Positions 34,064 through 54,006 of a stretch of DNA of 64,000 bases are shown here, in pieces. Numbering within the stretch: position 1 is the stretch's first letter; each line of letters opens with the position of its first letter. The translations under genes were made by a program, and so were the position numbers. The DNA lies in assembly GCA_021527695.1 (NCBI GenBank), contig JAKFAO010000011.1, forward strand, positions 682,001-746,000, in the 5' to 3' direction. The DNA comes from Naematelia aurantialba (lineage: Eukaryota; Basidiomycota; Tremellomycetes; Tremellales; Naemateliaceae). The notes under the pieces are model-generated. The model searched no databases. It was given only the letters and a program-made list of their open reading frames with translations, and was not told where the DNA came from.

Positions 34064-35494
34064 ATGTCATTGACGGCAGCCCCTTTCCCCTTCTCCACCT
34101 TGACTCCCTCGGCTACCTCAAAAGCGTCAGCAGCAGCAGCAGCAGTGGACCTCGCGACCACGTTCTTCCCTTCGCCGCCTCCGTCAGACTCTGGCTCTGG
34201 CATCGACGGCTTTGACTTTGACTCGTTTACGCTTCCCGGCGACATTGATTCGCCAAGCAGCACGACTCCCACGTCGGCCACTCTAATTTCCCCAAAGTCA
34301 GAATTCAATCTGCCCCCGCTGTCGTACCCTACCGACCCCCTCTCCGTCCCGACTGCTGCTGCTGCGGACCCCATCGCCGCCGAGACGCTGTCCAACCACC
34401 ACCTCGAGCGCTACCTGCACTACAAGTACCTTGCTGCCCAAGCAGAGGCCGAGGCCCGTGCTGCTGCTCTTGTTGTGAACAGCCAGGAAGAGGCGGACCC
34501 CCTCGACGCATCGGCTTTCATGGCTTGGATGTCTTCAGAGGCGAAGGACAACAACTCGCTCTACAAATCTGGTGACAGCTCCCACATGCTCGCCTACCAG
34601 CCGGCTCACTCCAATGCCATCTACGGGGTAAACCCTCAGCTGCCTTCTCTGCCATCATGGGCACCCGCGGGATTCAACTACTCGCCGCAGGCTGCCTCGC
34701 TTCAACAGCAGGCCAACGCACACTACCAGGCTGCAGACTCGTTCCTCCGCACTCAGGTGCAGCAGCGATCGGCTTCGGTGCCCTCGGCATTCTGGCAGAC
34801 GCGTCAGCCAGCAGCTGACCAAGCTCTGTGGACGCGTCAGTCGGCCTCGTCCAGCCTTGCATCACCGCCCTTCCCCTCGACTCCCAACTATGCCATGCCG
34901 GTGTCTATGCCTGTTCAGCAGCAGCCGCAGCAGCAGACCATGTTGCCGCCCAGCGCCTACAGCGCTATGCCCATGGCCCAGATGGCAGGTCGGGAAGGCG
35001 AGAGCGAGCTCGACGAGGAAGAGGAGCACGATGAGCTGAACGAGCAAGACATTGGCACTGGTGCGTCGCCCCAGGACATCAAGCCACTCGTTTCGGGCAT
35101 GCCGCTCGCCAACCTGCACGGCGGAGGTCGGGGATACGTTCCAGGCAAGACCCCGGATGATCCCAAGAAGCGACACAAGTGCCAGGTCTGTGGGCGCGGC
35201 TTTGCTCGTGCCTTCAACCTCAAGGTAAGCTACCCCACTGTCCCATACTTTGCTCGAGTTAGTCATGCTGACGACCCACAGTCTCATCTGCAGACGCACA
35301 ACCCGCTGCGGCCGAAGCCGCACATGTGTCCACACCCGTCGTGCAAGCGCGGTTTCTCTCGTCTCCACGACCTGGAGCGACACCGCCAAGGAATCCACTC
35401 GGACGGGCCCCTTGTCGATGCCAAGCGGCAAGGCGTGGCCCCGAGCGTCGCGCGCGCCCATCATCGGGATCGCACGACGAACCAAAAAAACTAG
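34064..35494 (+). CDS. C2H2 zinc-finger transcription factor
   Basis: Two exons, join(34064..35224,35282..35494), 457 aa. The 57-nt intron (GTAAGC ... CTGACGACCCACAG) has no in-frame stop, so the unspliced frame also reads through. Removing it restores the first finger: CQVCGRGFARAFNLKSHLQTH. The second finger is CPHPSCKRGFSRLHDLERHRQGIH. This arrangement of two adjacent C-terminal C2H2 fingers resembles Crz1 and Ace2/Swi5-type fungal regulators. The N-terminal 350 residues are Ser/Pro/Ala/Gln-rich and acidic in places (FDFDSFTLPGDIDSP, ELDEEEEHDELNEQD), as in activation domains. The Met at 34064 starts the conserved-looking frame; the frame is open upstream to 33986. Whether it corresponds to the Cryptococcus MAT gene ZNF1 cannot be settled from sequence alone. 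Confidence 0.85.
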   Translation: MSLTAAPFPFSTLTPSATSKASAAAAAVDLATTFFPSPPPSDSGSGIDGFDFDSFTLPGDIDSPSSTTPTSATLISPKSEFNLPPLSYPTDPLSVPTAAAADPIAAETLSNHHLERYLHYKYLAAQAEAEARAAALVVNSQEEADPLDASAFMAWMSSEAKDNNSLYKSGDSSHMLAYQPAHSNAIYGVNPQLPSLPSWAPAGFNYSPQAASLQQQANAHYQAADSFLRTQVQQRSASVPSAFWQTRQPAADQALWTRQSASSSLASPPFPSTPNYAMPVSMPVQQQPQQQTMLPPSAYSAMPMAQMAGREGESELDEEEEHDELNEQDIGTGASPQDIKPLVSGMPLANLHGGGRGYVPGKTPDDPKKRHKCQVCGRGFARAFNLKVSYPTVPYFARVSHADDPQSHLQTHNPLRPKPHMCPHPSCKRGFSRLHDLERHRQGIHSDGPLVDAKRQGVAPSVARAHHRDRTTNQKN

Positions 35495-37055
35495 AGGCGG
35501 CTCGGCGCCCCTCACCACCCACCTACTTTCCGACTACTACCCCTCCGTCGCCTGCGCGTCCCATCTTGTTATCCGACCCTCTTTACAAAACTCCAAAATG
35601 CCGCGTCGTCGCGAAAGCGGCCGTACCGTGATTTCTGGAGATTGTAAAGTGTGGCGATGATTCAAGAACCCACCCCTCGGGTGGGCTTGGACATGCGCAG
35701 GCGATTCACGACAGTCGGCCTTGCCATATTTTTTTTCTTCCAGTTGCAATTGCAATTACCTTGCACCCCACTTGACCACCCTCGACTCGAACATTTCCCA
35801 ACTCATCGTTTCATTCGCATCAGCCACCTCTTCTTTTTACTCTTCTTTCCGCTTGTCCATCGCATTCGACTCTCCTTTCTGTTGGATTGCCAACTTCGAA
35901 GCCATTATACGAGCGATAACCGACCGCCTCATCCATCCCGCGATCCCAGCCTCTGGCGTGTTCTTCTTCCTCTCTTCTCTCTGCTGCTTGCGTGCCTTTC
36001 GGCTTCCGGCGGCAGCGGGTTGAAGGAGACGAGTGCGTCGAGGTCAGGGTGAGCCTAGAGATAGGATCCTGGACCGTCCTTGTCGTTTGTTTTCCGTCGA
36101 TTCCAACATTTGTATATAGTAGGCGCGCACACTGCGCCAGCATCTATGCGCATCACCACCAGCATCGCCATCGCCATCAGCGGCACCAGCGTCAGCATCA
36201 GCATCAACACCAGCATCAACGTCAACGTCGGCGTCATCATCAACGTCAACATCCATCAGCACCGGTATCACCGCCACGGGCAGTGTTCGTAACGCGCACC
36301 GGACCTGGAGTCTTGGCTGTGCGGAACCGGCATTCCATGTCTGCGATGTGTGGTACCGGCGCCGGACTGTGATGCATGTGCTGTGGATGCGGATGCGGAT
36401 GCGGATGCCAACCGCTGTGGAGGTGTATAGGCGTCTAGGCGTCTAGGTGTCTAGGTGCATAGGTGCATAGGCGCTTAGGTGCACAACGATAGACTGTAAG
36501 ATAGGCACTGTCGAAAACAGGCGAGAGCCGTAGAAAACCCTCGCGGAGATTGTCATATACATACGAGTACACATGTATCAATTCCGCGAGACTGCTAGTG
36601 TCCTAGGACTGGTCAATGAAGGAACATGGTATGACCGGTCAATGAAAGAACATGGATTGGCTTTCCACGTATTTGCACATGCCGAAGAATCAGACTTGTG
36701 GCAGACTCGGAATCGGGTTCGGTGGGGCCGCAGTGGTCTCACTTGTGACGATGACGAAGGATGAACACTTACCCAGCGCCAAAACAACGGACGAGTCAGT
36801 CCTGGGCAATGGGCCATGGGCAATGGGCAAGCTGCTGGACGAGAAGTGAACGAGACGTAGACGAGGAGACGAGATGTGCACGAGATGTAGACGAGACGTA
36901 GACGAGGAGACGAGACGTTGGACGAGATGTTGGACGAGACGTGGGCGAGACCAGAGGCCGACAATGCACACATGCATAATATGCAGAGACGATGACAAGG
37001 CGGCAAGAACATCCTACGCAGCTAGCGAGACTCGTGCCCCGTGCCCCGCCAGGCG
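35495..37055. repeat. Convergent intergenic region rich in minisatellites
   Basis: 1.56 kb. Arrays seen: about 36150-36262, CATCACCAG/CGTCAACAT hexamer-type repeats; 36385-36408, GCGGATGCGGAT; 36425-36485, GGCGTCTAGGTGTCTAGGTG-type 9-10 bp units (about six copies); 36840-36950, GAGACGAGACGTAGACGAG units. No gene is supported. Open frames here are products of the repeats. Confidence 0.75.
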
Positions 37056-39902
37056 CTATATCGACTGCTTCTTCGGCGCCGGCGCCTTTCCCCCGCTCGG
37101 TCCCGGCCCCGAACTCCTCGTCTCGTCCCCTCTTGCACGCGCTGGGTTCTCCGCTCCCCTCCCAGGCGGGTTGACTCCCATCTTTCCAAAGCTCGCTGCG
37201 AGGCTGTCCACGGCAGCCCCTGCCCCTGCCCCTGCCCCTGCGCCGACACCCACGCTGCCCGCGCCTGCTCCCGCTCCCGCACTTGCCCCAGCGCCTGCAC
37301 TGCCCGTACTGGCATTAACACCGGCACTGGCTGTGGTCGATTGGGGTTGGGGCGGCGGGAGGCCGGGGTGCGATGGCTCGGGCGATAATAGCGTACTGGG
37401 GGAGATGTAACTTGCCGGCTCGCCGTTGAGCGGCCGCAGCGTGCTCGTCGGGACCGCCGGCGAGAACGGTGCGAAAGCCGGTAAAGGCGAGACTGGCTCG
37501 GTATCGATTGACCGCCTGGGCGGCTCACCGTTCGATGGTAGTCTAGAGCTCGAGCGCGACCCACCTCGATAGCTCGACGAGGCACCCGAATGGCTAGAGA
37601 TGCCAGAGACCCCAGAGACGCGTTCAAACGACATCCCGGGAGACAGGTGCAGGCGCGGATCGTATGTCGTCCATGCCGGTTGGGTGGGCTGCGTGCCCTT
37701 GCCCAGCTCGAGCTGAGCGTATAGCCGGTGTGGACTGAGTGGCGCAGAGACAGTGCCCGACCCACCCTCATACGCTGACGCCGACCGGCGCGGGTTGCTG
37801 CTCTTGAATCCGCCTGGCGTTTCCAGTCCTCGCGACGATGTATCTCTTCCACGTAGGCCCGCAATATCGAACCCATGTTCACTGAATCCAAGGCCAAGCC
37901 CGCCTACACCCCCAAGGTTCGTACCTTGCGACTGCAACCAAAGATCCTGCGCAGAGTAGTCCTGCACATCGCCCTCGCTGCCACGACCTCGTCGCGTCGC
38001 AGCCGGGTCAAGGTGTTGATGCTGTGGGGCAAGTCGGTCGAATGGTACTTGAGAATGGCTGCGCCAGCCAGGGCCATTCGCTATAGGAGGTTGGAAGCCG
38101 CCTCGAGTGGCGGACAGCGATCGCGGTGCGGGAGACGCAGATCTGGGAGCCCTGGCGAGCTCGTCTTCACGTTCACGACATAGTTCAGCAAGGGCGAGAA
38201 CGGCTCGGTCGGGCCGTTGTGTCAGAATCTACATCATCAGTCTATGATGCATTCAAGGGTCTCTAAAACCCACTCTGGTAGCACGCATGAATTCGCCTCG
38301 GATCTGGAGCTGTCAGCATTGCTAATGCCCAATGAAACGAGGTCATACCGTGTAAAGACCATCCTTGGTCACCGTCCTCGCCACATTATATGTCACCTCG
38401 AACGGGTCCTAGGTTTGTCAGCTTAGAGTAACAAGAGATGAAGAAAGCTGACCTCAATGCAAAGCCTATTTCTGTCTCTTGCCATTTCGTTGAGACCACC
38501 GACGTCAATCTGGACTCTATCAGCCCGAAGACCACAAAGGTGACGCCGATCACTCACATCGTTGACCCATCCCTTGCTCTCCTTAGTCAACTGGCCCGCC
38601 CGCAGACTGAGAACAGAGTTGTTGAACTGAAAGTCATGACTGAAGAAGCGGAAGAAATCAATCAACCTGTGCCATCTGTCAGCGTGTGCTCCAAATCGCA
38701 ATCGGCAGGACCCACAGCTCTCCTACAGGTTCATAGTTGATTGAGCTCCATTCTTGCCGGAGCGTTTCTACGTCGTCGAAAAAGTAGACGTTGCGCCCTT
38801 CGAGCATGACCTGCTCCTCTGACAGGGCAGTGATGGGAGCGATGCGTTGTAGATTCGGCAACACTGGTGGCTGCTTGACGTGGACCAGGAAGTAGAGAAC
38901 CATGAGAGTGAAGCCGTCTGGCATGGTCAGACATGTGGTTTCGAAGCGAGTTTTATACGTACAGGACGAGAGTGTTCCACGATAGGGAGAATTTATCCGC
39001 CGTCTCTTGGCCCATACTTTTACTGGTTTCACTTAGCTTGGCTTCGATCCGAGACACCAGGTACTCACGGAATAAGACGAGCGTGCGGACTCGTGCGGGA
39101 TCGATCGTGGCATATGTGAGGAGCAAACGGGTGTTTTCAATAGCCAACCGATTTTCAATGCCAATATCGCAGGCGATACCTGGGCTCCATTAGCACAAAT
39201 GGGACAAGCCGTGCTCGGGATAGCTGACCGAACGGAAGGGCTGGGGAAGGAGCAAGCGTGAGCTTGAGGATAGGTATCCTAGCTTTGGGCAACGGTTTGA
39301 CCTGCATGCGTCAGCGTTCACAGCGACATTCCAACGACACGACCGACATCAAAATTTGTTTCCTGTAACATGTATCAGCATTTTCAACTCGTGAGTGGTA
39401 AGCATTCAACTGACACGTTCCAACAAGTCGCCCATCATGGCGACAAAGTGACTGGGTTCAATACCAGCCGCGGGATCATCGATCAACACAACCAAATCCA
39501 TATCTGTTCCCGTCCCATCAGCGTTTCTTGTCGACTCCATGGAATGCTTGCCATTGTAGCTCACCTGAATTCCGAAGACCAAAGGAGTTGCAACTACTGC
39601 CGAAGCTCAGGAGTCGCGCAGATGGCTCGATGGTCTTGATGAGCTTCTCGATCAGGCCCCTCACTCTGGAGCCTCGAGTCAGCTGATGTCCCACCATGTC
39701 GGAGCGAGCGCGATGGCATGTGCGTGATGCTCAGGGAGCAACTGGGAGGCCAGAAATCGAGGTGAGTGGAAGGACGAGGGGATAGCGCTCACTCTTCTTT
39801 TACGGTGAGTTCTTCATTTGTTGGAAGAAGAGGGAGGACGAAGGAGAAGAGTGAAGACGAGAGGTCATTGAGGAATCGGCGGTGCAGGACGCCCGGATGC
39901 AT
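37056..39902 (-). CDS. CID1: CID1-type non-canonical nucleotidyltransferase (poly(A)/poly(U) polymerase)
   Basis: Adds U or A tails to RNA 3' ends in the family. Exons: complement(join(37056..38228,38274..38303,38349..38408,38453..38509,38558..38666,38716..38917,38963..39022,39069..39179,39229..39301,39348..39362,39415..39503,39565..39665,39793..39902)); 729 aa, all phases closed. The N-terminal helix shows LPLLPTNEELTVKE. The nucleotidyltransferase signature is FGSSCNSFGLRNSDMDLVV, with two metal-binding Asp in DMD; a third acidic residue lies in IACDIGIENR. Next comes LKVWAKRRRINSPYRG and a PAP-associated domain (LIDFFRFFSHDFQF, RLCIEDPFEVTYNVA). The last exon adds about 390 residues of Ser/Pro-rich tail with Ala-Gly repeats. 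One exon is 15 nt (ETNFD). An upstream 5' exon may exist, because the frame before the Met at 39902 hits a stop. Same orientation as GEF1 upstream. Confidence 0.9.
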
Positions 39903-40669
39903 GATGTATTCGGTGCCGCGGGAACTATGCTATCGGGTGAGGCAAGAGAATGAGCTGATCGTCCAAGGCGGTGTCGGGTTTGCCGTGGGTTGTCGACTTG
40001 ATACCAGCTGTAGGGGCGATATGCAGAGACCGGAAAATATCTGGCGCAAGAGAGAAATTAGCTGGCTAGATCGAAATGTTCGTCAGCGAAGCCACCTCGA
40101 CATTTTATAACCAATGGCAATTGTCACCCTGCTCTGCAGCCAGGACGAGATCGTAGACCCTATTCTGAAAGAGGGCTCACCCTTGGCTCTTGAGCTGACA
40201 GAACTGCCAAACGTCCGACGTCTATGCTCGAGATGGGTGACCCACAGCGCAGGTAAGGTACCTTTGATGAGGAGAGCGTTTGGCGTGTCTCGTGTCCTCC
40301 GTGTTCCTAGCTCTCTCACGCTAGATGGACGCTCCAGCTCTCTCCAAGACAAGCGACGAGAAGGGGTGGCTAGGTAGGGAAAGACTGGGAAAGACGAGAC
40401 GTGACAAGACAGAGCAGTATGACAGGGTTGGATAACCAAACCCAGAGAGGGCTTTTGACTTTTAGGCTTTCGGGCGCGCACTGGGCATCGAAAAACCCAC
40501 GTGATCTGGGCGCAGCAAAGAATGTGGCCATGACAATGGGACCGTGGTTACTCGCTCATAAGTGCCCATGGCAGGCCGTGAAAGAGACCACGGCGCGCGA
40601 AGGCAGGGGCAGGGACGGGAGGGTCCCAAGAGGAAAAGCAACATGCATGTGATGATTAATGGCGGCACA
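39903..40669. other. Spacer between GEF1 stop and CID1 start
   Basis: 767 bp holding the GEF1 3' flank and the CID1 promoter. An antisense-free frame (KPDTALDDQLIL, about 39945-39990, minus strand) looks protein-like and might be an additional 5' exon of CID1, but I could not join it in phase. No other feature seen. Confidence 0.4.
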
Positions 40670-43600
40670 TCACCTTCCAACAGCTCTATCACTGCCCGCT
40701 AGAAGACTCTCAAACAGGCCCGCTGCGGAATTCTCATTCCTCAGCTGAATCATGTACACGATTCCCGTCCGTTTACCTCTATCGCTAATCTCGACTGCCA
40801 CTCCCGTCTTGGCTACCCTCTCCACTCCATCCGTCAAGACGATAGTCGAAATCAGCATTGCTTTCGAGCTCGAGTCACTTTCCACCACGAGCTGCTTCGT
40901 CGATCCGCTCTGCTGGGCGTAGAGTTTTAGCTTGCCCGCACCGAGAGACTTCCATTGCTGATGTCCCTGCTTGAGAAACACTTTGCACTTCATCTGCGCC
41001 GAGATGATCGCCGGTCCAGTGAGCGTTGCGGCCTCTTCTTCGACCGGCGACATGGGTGGTGAGACATCTTCGGGATCCGAAGGCGGAAGGTTGCCGGGGA
41101 ACGAGGAGAATCGTGCAGAAGGCGGTTCGGCCGGCAACGGTGGACGTAATGGGTCTGCTGAGCGAGAGCGAAGAGGCGGTTGATGTGCAGACAGGCTTCC
41201 TCCGGGACCATCGGATAAATGTGAGCCTGGTCCTCGAAATTGAGGAACGGGTGGAGCGTCATAGTCGATCAGACCTGCACGAGGTGCCGAATTTACTGAT
41301 CGTCCAGAAGTCGATCGTAGGAGAGGTGCATCCCCCGCCGTGGGACCAAGAGACGGGTCAGAATTATAACCATACTGCGTAGTCGACATTTGAGGCGGCC
41401 TTGTCGGGATTGATAGATTACCGGACGGCTGTCGTTGCTGTCGAAGACTTGCACCACGAGGAGGTAACACTGATACCAATTCAGGCGGAGTCTGCATGGA
41501 CTGAACAGGAGGTGGAGGTGGAGAAGGGCGGCTGGTCCAAGCCACCGTCTCGCCTGGCTGTAGGGATATTTTAGACATCTGAGATACCAGAGCGTTTCCA
41601 CTGATCGGTGGCGGAGGAGGCATATCGGGCGGATCTCCCGGTCGAGGGCTCACGCTCGGGGATGAGACAGTGGAGAAGGGGCTGGGATACCGTAGTGGAG
41701 GAAAAATGCCTTCAGTTGAGCGTCCATCGGAAAGAGAAGAAGGAGACCGTGCGTCATTCGTGGGAGAAGTGAGGGATGTGTTGCGACGAGAAGCTGAATG
41801 ACGATTAGCTGGAACACGGCCATTCATATAACGCTGGAGACTCACCAGATGCGGCAAAGTCGATACAGTCGATCAAGTCCTTGATCATTTGATCCCTCAC
41901 GACTTCGTTTTCGGCGTGGATCATGAGTGTCTCCTTCCTCATCACCGTCACGACAAGAACATTCGCTTCGTTTATCAGTATGGTCACGCATCAAGCTGAA
42001 TTACTCACATTGTGCGCCTTCCGCCACGGTGAGATGCTTGCCCGCCAGCGGAGGATACATCAACCACATTTCCGGCATTGGCCCGCCCAGACCCATTCTC
42101 TCTGGTTGCTCCTTCGCAACAATCTGTGCCTTGGCGGCTTTGTCACTCGCCTCCATCCACTCTGCCACCAAAAACAAATCCGAAAGGATGAAGACATGCG
42201 CTCGTTGGTGAATGATCTGCCGGCCGGTCGAATTGGGGGTGAAGTATACCGCCACATCGTGGGACGACCGTAACAGGCGAGTAAAGGGCAACGATGGTGG
42301 ATTCATTTGCAGTGTCACAGACTGAACATATCAGCACATACAAACACCGCCACGTCGAACCGACCTTTGCCTTCATTGAGAAAATATCCAGCGTGCGTTC
42401 AGTATTGACTCGAAGTTCAAGATCGCTCAGGGGCGCTGTTGCGGCGGTGGGTGGAGGCGAGAGGGTCTCAGCCGGACTGATATTGGAGCCGATGGGAGGT
42501 CGTCTTTGCGGAGATTGATTGATACTGGTGGCTGCTGATCCTCCGGAATTCCGTGGATCTTCGACTCCGGAGCTAAAGGGGGAGAAGCTATGTTGATTAG
42601 AGCCGCATACGACGCATGTCTGGACTCACTTGGTAGAACTATCCATCGAGCTGTCCAATGCTGAGCTCGTTCGGCTGACTCGATCTTTCTCTGCCCAACT
42701 CTGCTCTCGAGATCTCTCACCAGAGCTGCCGGGTGCAGAAGGAGCGACATCCGGGCCATCATCAGCCACATCCATCTCTAACCGGGATTCCACCTCGCTG
42801 ACAAGAGCTTCCAATCGCTCGTTCGCACCGAGGAGCAGACGGTGATCGCTGCGACCTTCTTTCGTGCTTCGTAAGAGACGGGCGTAGAGTTTTCGGTAAT
42901 AACGTAAACGAGTGTAGGGGAGGATGAACAGCGCATCAAGGGACCACGAAGTCAGGGGAGGTGTCGGTGGGCAGGTTGCTGAGATGTCGGAGAGGATCTT
43001 TGGGAGGAGCACATTACGAGTGACAGGGGCGAACGAGTCGAAGCCGGTGAGGAAGTTCGATGTGTATTTGTGGTACGAGGGCTCGAGGTCGTCGATCTGT
43101 CATTCACATTAGCAGGCTGTCGGACTAGCGGTCAAACTGGACGAACCCAGCGCATCAAAAGATCACCTAGAGCTTTAGGGCTGGCAGGAGTAGGGCCGAT
43201 CTCTCTGAGTTTCTGTCACTGTCAGTAGTGTACAGTTTTCCGAGCTCGTCAGATTTACCGATCCAAAGGTACGATTCGCTCGGTACACCGACTCGACACA
43301 ACGAAACATGGCATCAAGTTTTGGTGGAGGAAAGTCTTTGCGCGACCAAGCAGCCGCGACGCGCTGCAGCGGTGTTGTTAGCGTTCACGACTCTTGATAG
43401 TCGATGTTCCGGGGTGCCCGGGGTGCCGGGGGGCAAAAAGGGAGATGCTCACTCGGATGACCAGTGCAAGCTGTTCCATGTAGACCTTTTCAGAGTCGAT
43501 CAGATCGACCAGAGGATTCCGCTTTGATCCTTCTGCCTTGTCTTCCGCCGTGTCTGCCCGCCGCGGTTCGGGCATCGACATGGTTCCGTACCCATTAGAT

Positions 43601-43734
43601 TGCCAAAAAGCTGCATCGTTCTCGCTTGCAGGCGAAAAGGAAGGCGAGGGTAGTTGAGATGGAATTATGGGTGGAAGACTGCCGCCGAACGAGCGCGAGG
43701 GACCGGCCGCCGTCATGTTGGGTTGAAACGACAT
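40670..43734 (-). CDS. GEF1: Rho-type guanine nucleotide exchange factor (DH-PH)
   Basis: Activates a Rho/Cdc42-family GTPase by nucleotide exchange; family members act at sites of polarised growth. Exons: complement(join(40670..41793,41846..41965,42009..42321,42365..42587,42630..43096,43147..43212,43259..43363,43453..43734)); 899 aa, phases closed. The DH domain starts at about residue 75 (NPLVDLIDSEKVYMEQLALVI, VAAAWSRKDFPP, ALGDLLMRWIDDLEPSYHKY, SLDALFILPYTRLRYY). A PH domain follows (DLELRVNTERTLDIFSMK, AHVFILSDLFLVAEWM, MWLMYPPLAGKHL). The C-terminal 370 residues are Ser/Pro-rich, then end in a second PH/RanBD-like module (MKCKVFLKQGHQQWKSLGAG, KLKLYAQQ, GLFESLLAG). The start at 43734 is the first Met of the frame. 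The donor at 43146 is GTTCGT, unusual. GEF1 is the name of a Cryptococcus MAT gene encoding a RhoGEF. Confidence 0.9.
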
Positions 43735-44532
43735 GACGGGGACGTCTGTACGTACGATCCAGGTCGGATACGATCAACCACGAGCCATTGAAATGGAAGC
43801 AAAGAGCAGCCGCAAGCCCAAAATGCTAGCCCGTCACAAAGGATGCAAGACGTCCAACTTCTTGTTTTACACGCGCGCCGCTTGGTCCCTATTATTGTCC
43901 CCTGGATGTGCTCGTAGCCCCTCGACTCTGAAATGTCCGAGAGGCTGGGAGCTCAGCAGGACGGCTGAGTGCGGTTCGTTATGAGGAGAGAAAGGGGAAG
44001 CAGTAGGAGGACGCTGGATATATATGCCAAGATGCGAAAAGGGGGTATAGGAGTAACGACGTGAAACGGCAAAGCGAGTACGCACAACGGCCTAGACCGC
44101 CGGTCGCCGACAACGTCAACATGTTCAACCGCATTCTCAAAAGCGAACAAGAGATGCATGCAGAGTATAGGAGTCGCTTCCCACGCAGAGCTCCGACGCT
44201 CAGCACATAGCGCTGTGTCTTTGTTCGCTCAACTCTGAGCGTTACTCACAGCGGACCTTTGACAAGAACCTCCTGAAGAACCTCTACGCCCGCCTCACAG
44301 GCGAAGACCGGCTGACGTGGCATTTATTCATCCCGGCTCTCCCCCCCTGGCCTGGCAAGGAGTAGCCACCCGAAGATCTCTCTCCAGACTCGCCTTTTGA
44401 TCATTCATCGCTTCCTTCGCCTTTGGCTTTTGCACAGCAGCGTGACACGGCGACTTCACCGTTCACCGTTTGGGGGTGGTCAAGGCCAACTACAGGATCA
44501 CCCGGATGATCTATCGTTGACATTTACTGATC
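43735..44532. other. Divergent intergenic region, GEF1 / RUM1
   Basis: 798 bp between divergent starts. A 29-codon frame from 44119 (MFNRILKSEQEMHAEYRS) is the only protein-like piece and could belong to a RUM1 5' exon, but no consistent splice was found. No repeat noticed. Confidence 0.4.
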
Positions 44533-50682
<6,150 letters not shown>

Positions 50683-51176
50683 TGCCGTTGTGACATGCGT
50701 CGAGCTGTCGTGGCGGCTACTGCATTCTGGGGAGGCATTTGGTCATTTGCTCCCTCATTTTTCTCTTCCCAGACGTCGGACATTTGGATTCGTGGCATAT
50801 CTGGCGTGGTGTACTATATGTAGAGAGTTTGGTAATGTACGATATGTACGATGCCCTATCATGCGATGGCCAGCAAGCATGAACAGTTGGGAGTTGCTTG
50901 CTAAGCGGCCAACACTCGTCACCACCGCCAGTGGTGCGGCGGCGGCGGAGGCGGAAGAGCGGGACGGGAATACTCGGTGGCAAGACGCCACGTGGTCTGC
51001 CTCCGCTCCGTCCAAACGACGTTTGTTCGTGCAGATCGACTGCTCAACCGTCTATTCTCATTCTTTGTCGGTTTGTCAGCTCGTCTCTCTGAGCGTCGAG
51101 CACCACAGACGGCTTTCCAGTCCCCCTATCCCCCGGACGCATACCCACCCAAGCGGCCCAGTCGGCGTGATCCACC
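50683..51176. other. RUM1-LPD1 spacer
   Basis: 494 bp between the RUM1 stop and the LPD1 start, same strand. GCGGCGGCGGAGGCGG lies near 50938 and a pyrimidine-rich run (TCTCATTCTTTGTCGG, CCCCTATCCCCC) before the LPD1 start. No gene recognised. Confidence 0.5.
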
Positions 51177-53589
<2,413 letters not shown>

Positions 53590-54006
53590 TTCTAGTGTGT
53601 ACGCAAAGGGCCGAGGCGGGCCATAGCGAATGGAAGAAGAGGGGACAGAGGGCGATGTCATGATCAGCATGCAGCAGTGCTTCCGTGATGTGAAATGCGG
53701 GAGTCTGATAATGTGCCCGCACTATGCCCGGTCTTGTGAGACTGCTCCAATGTTGCGGGTTTCGCTCGGTCTATCCGGCTGACGAGTCACTTCTCTGGAA
53801 AGGTCGGCGCCACAATGCTGCTGGAGCCTCGTTGAGTCCGTTGGCCGCCTGCATGCGATCCGTAAAGTCATACATGTCCGCACAGGAATAATAAGTGATG
53901 AAGTATTAGCAATATTCAACGGTGTTTCCCACTGAGGCATAAATACACATCACTTGGAGAACCCGGGGCGCACGGACCAAGCCGGCATGTGGCAATAAAT
54001 GCTGCC
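53590..54006. other. Convergent spacer, LPD1 / tandem family
   Basis: 417 bp between the LPD1 stop and the stop of the first tandem-family gene. Nothing recognised beyond presumed 3' UTRs. Confidence 0.5.

Noticed and set aside
36420..36485. Regular repeats considered as a CRISPR-like array
   Set aside because: Units are 9-10 bp, contiguous and without unique spacers, in a eukaryotic genome; a minisatellite.
44119..44205. Short ORF upstream of RUM1 considered as a separate small gene
   Set aside because: Only 29 codons, no leader or domain evidence; noted as a possible 5' exon only.
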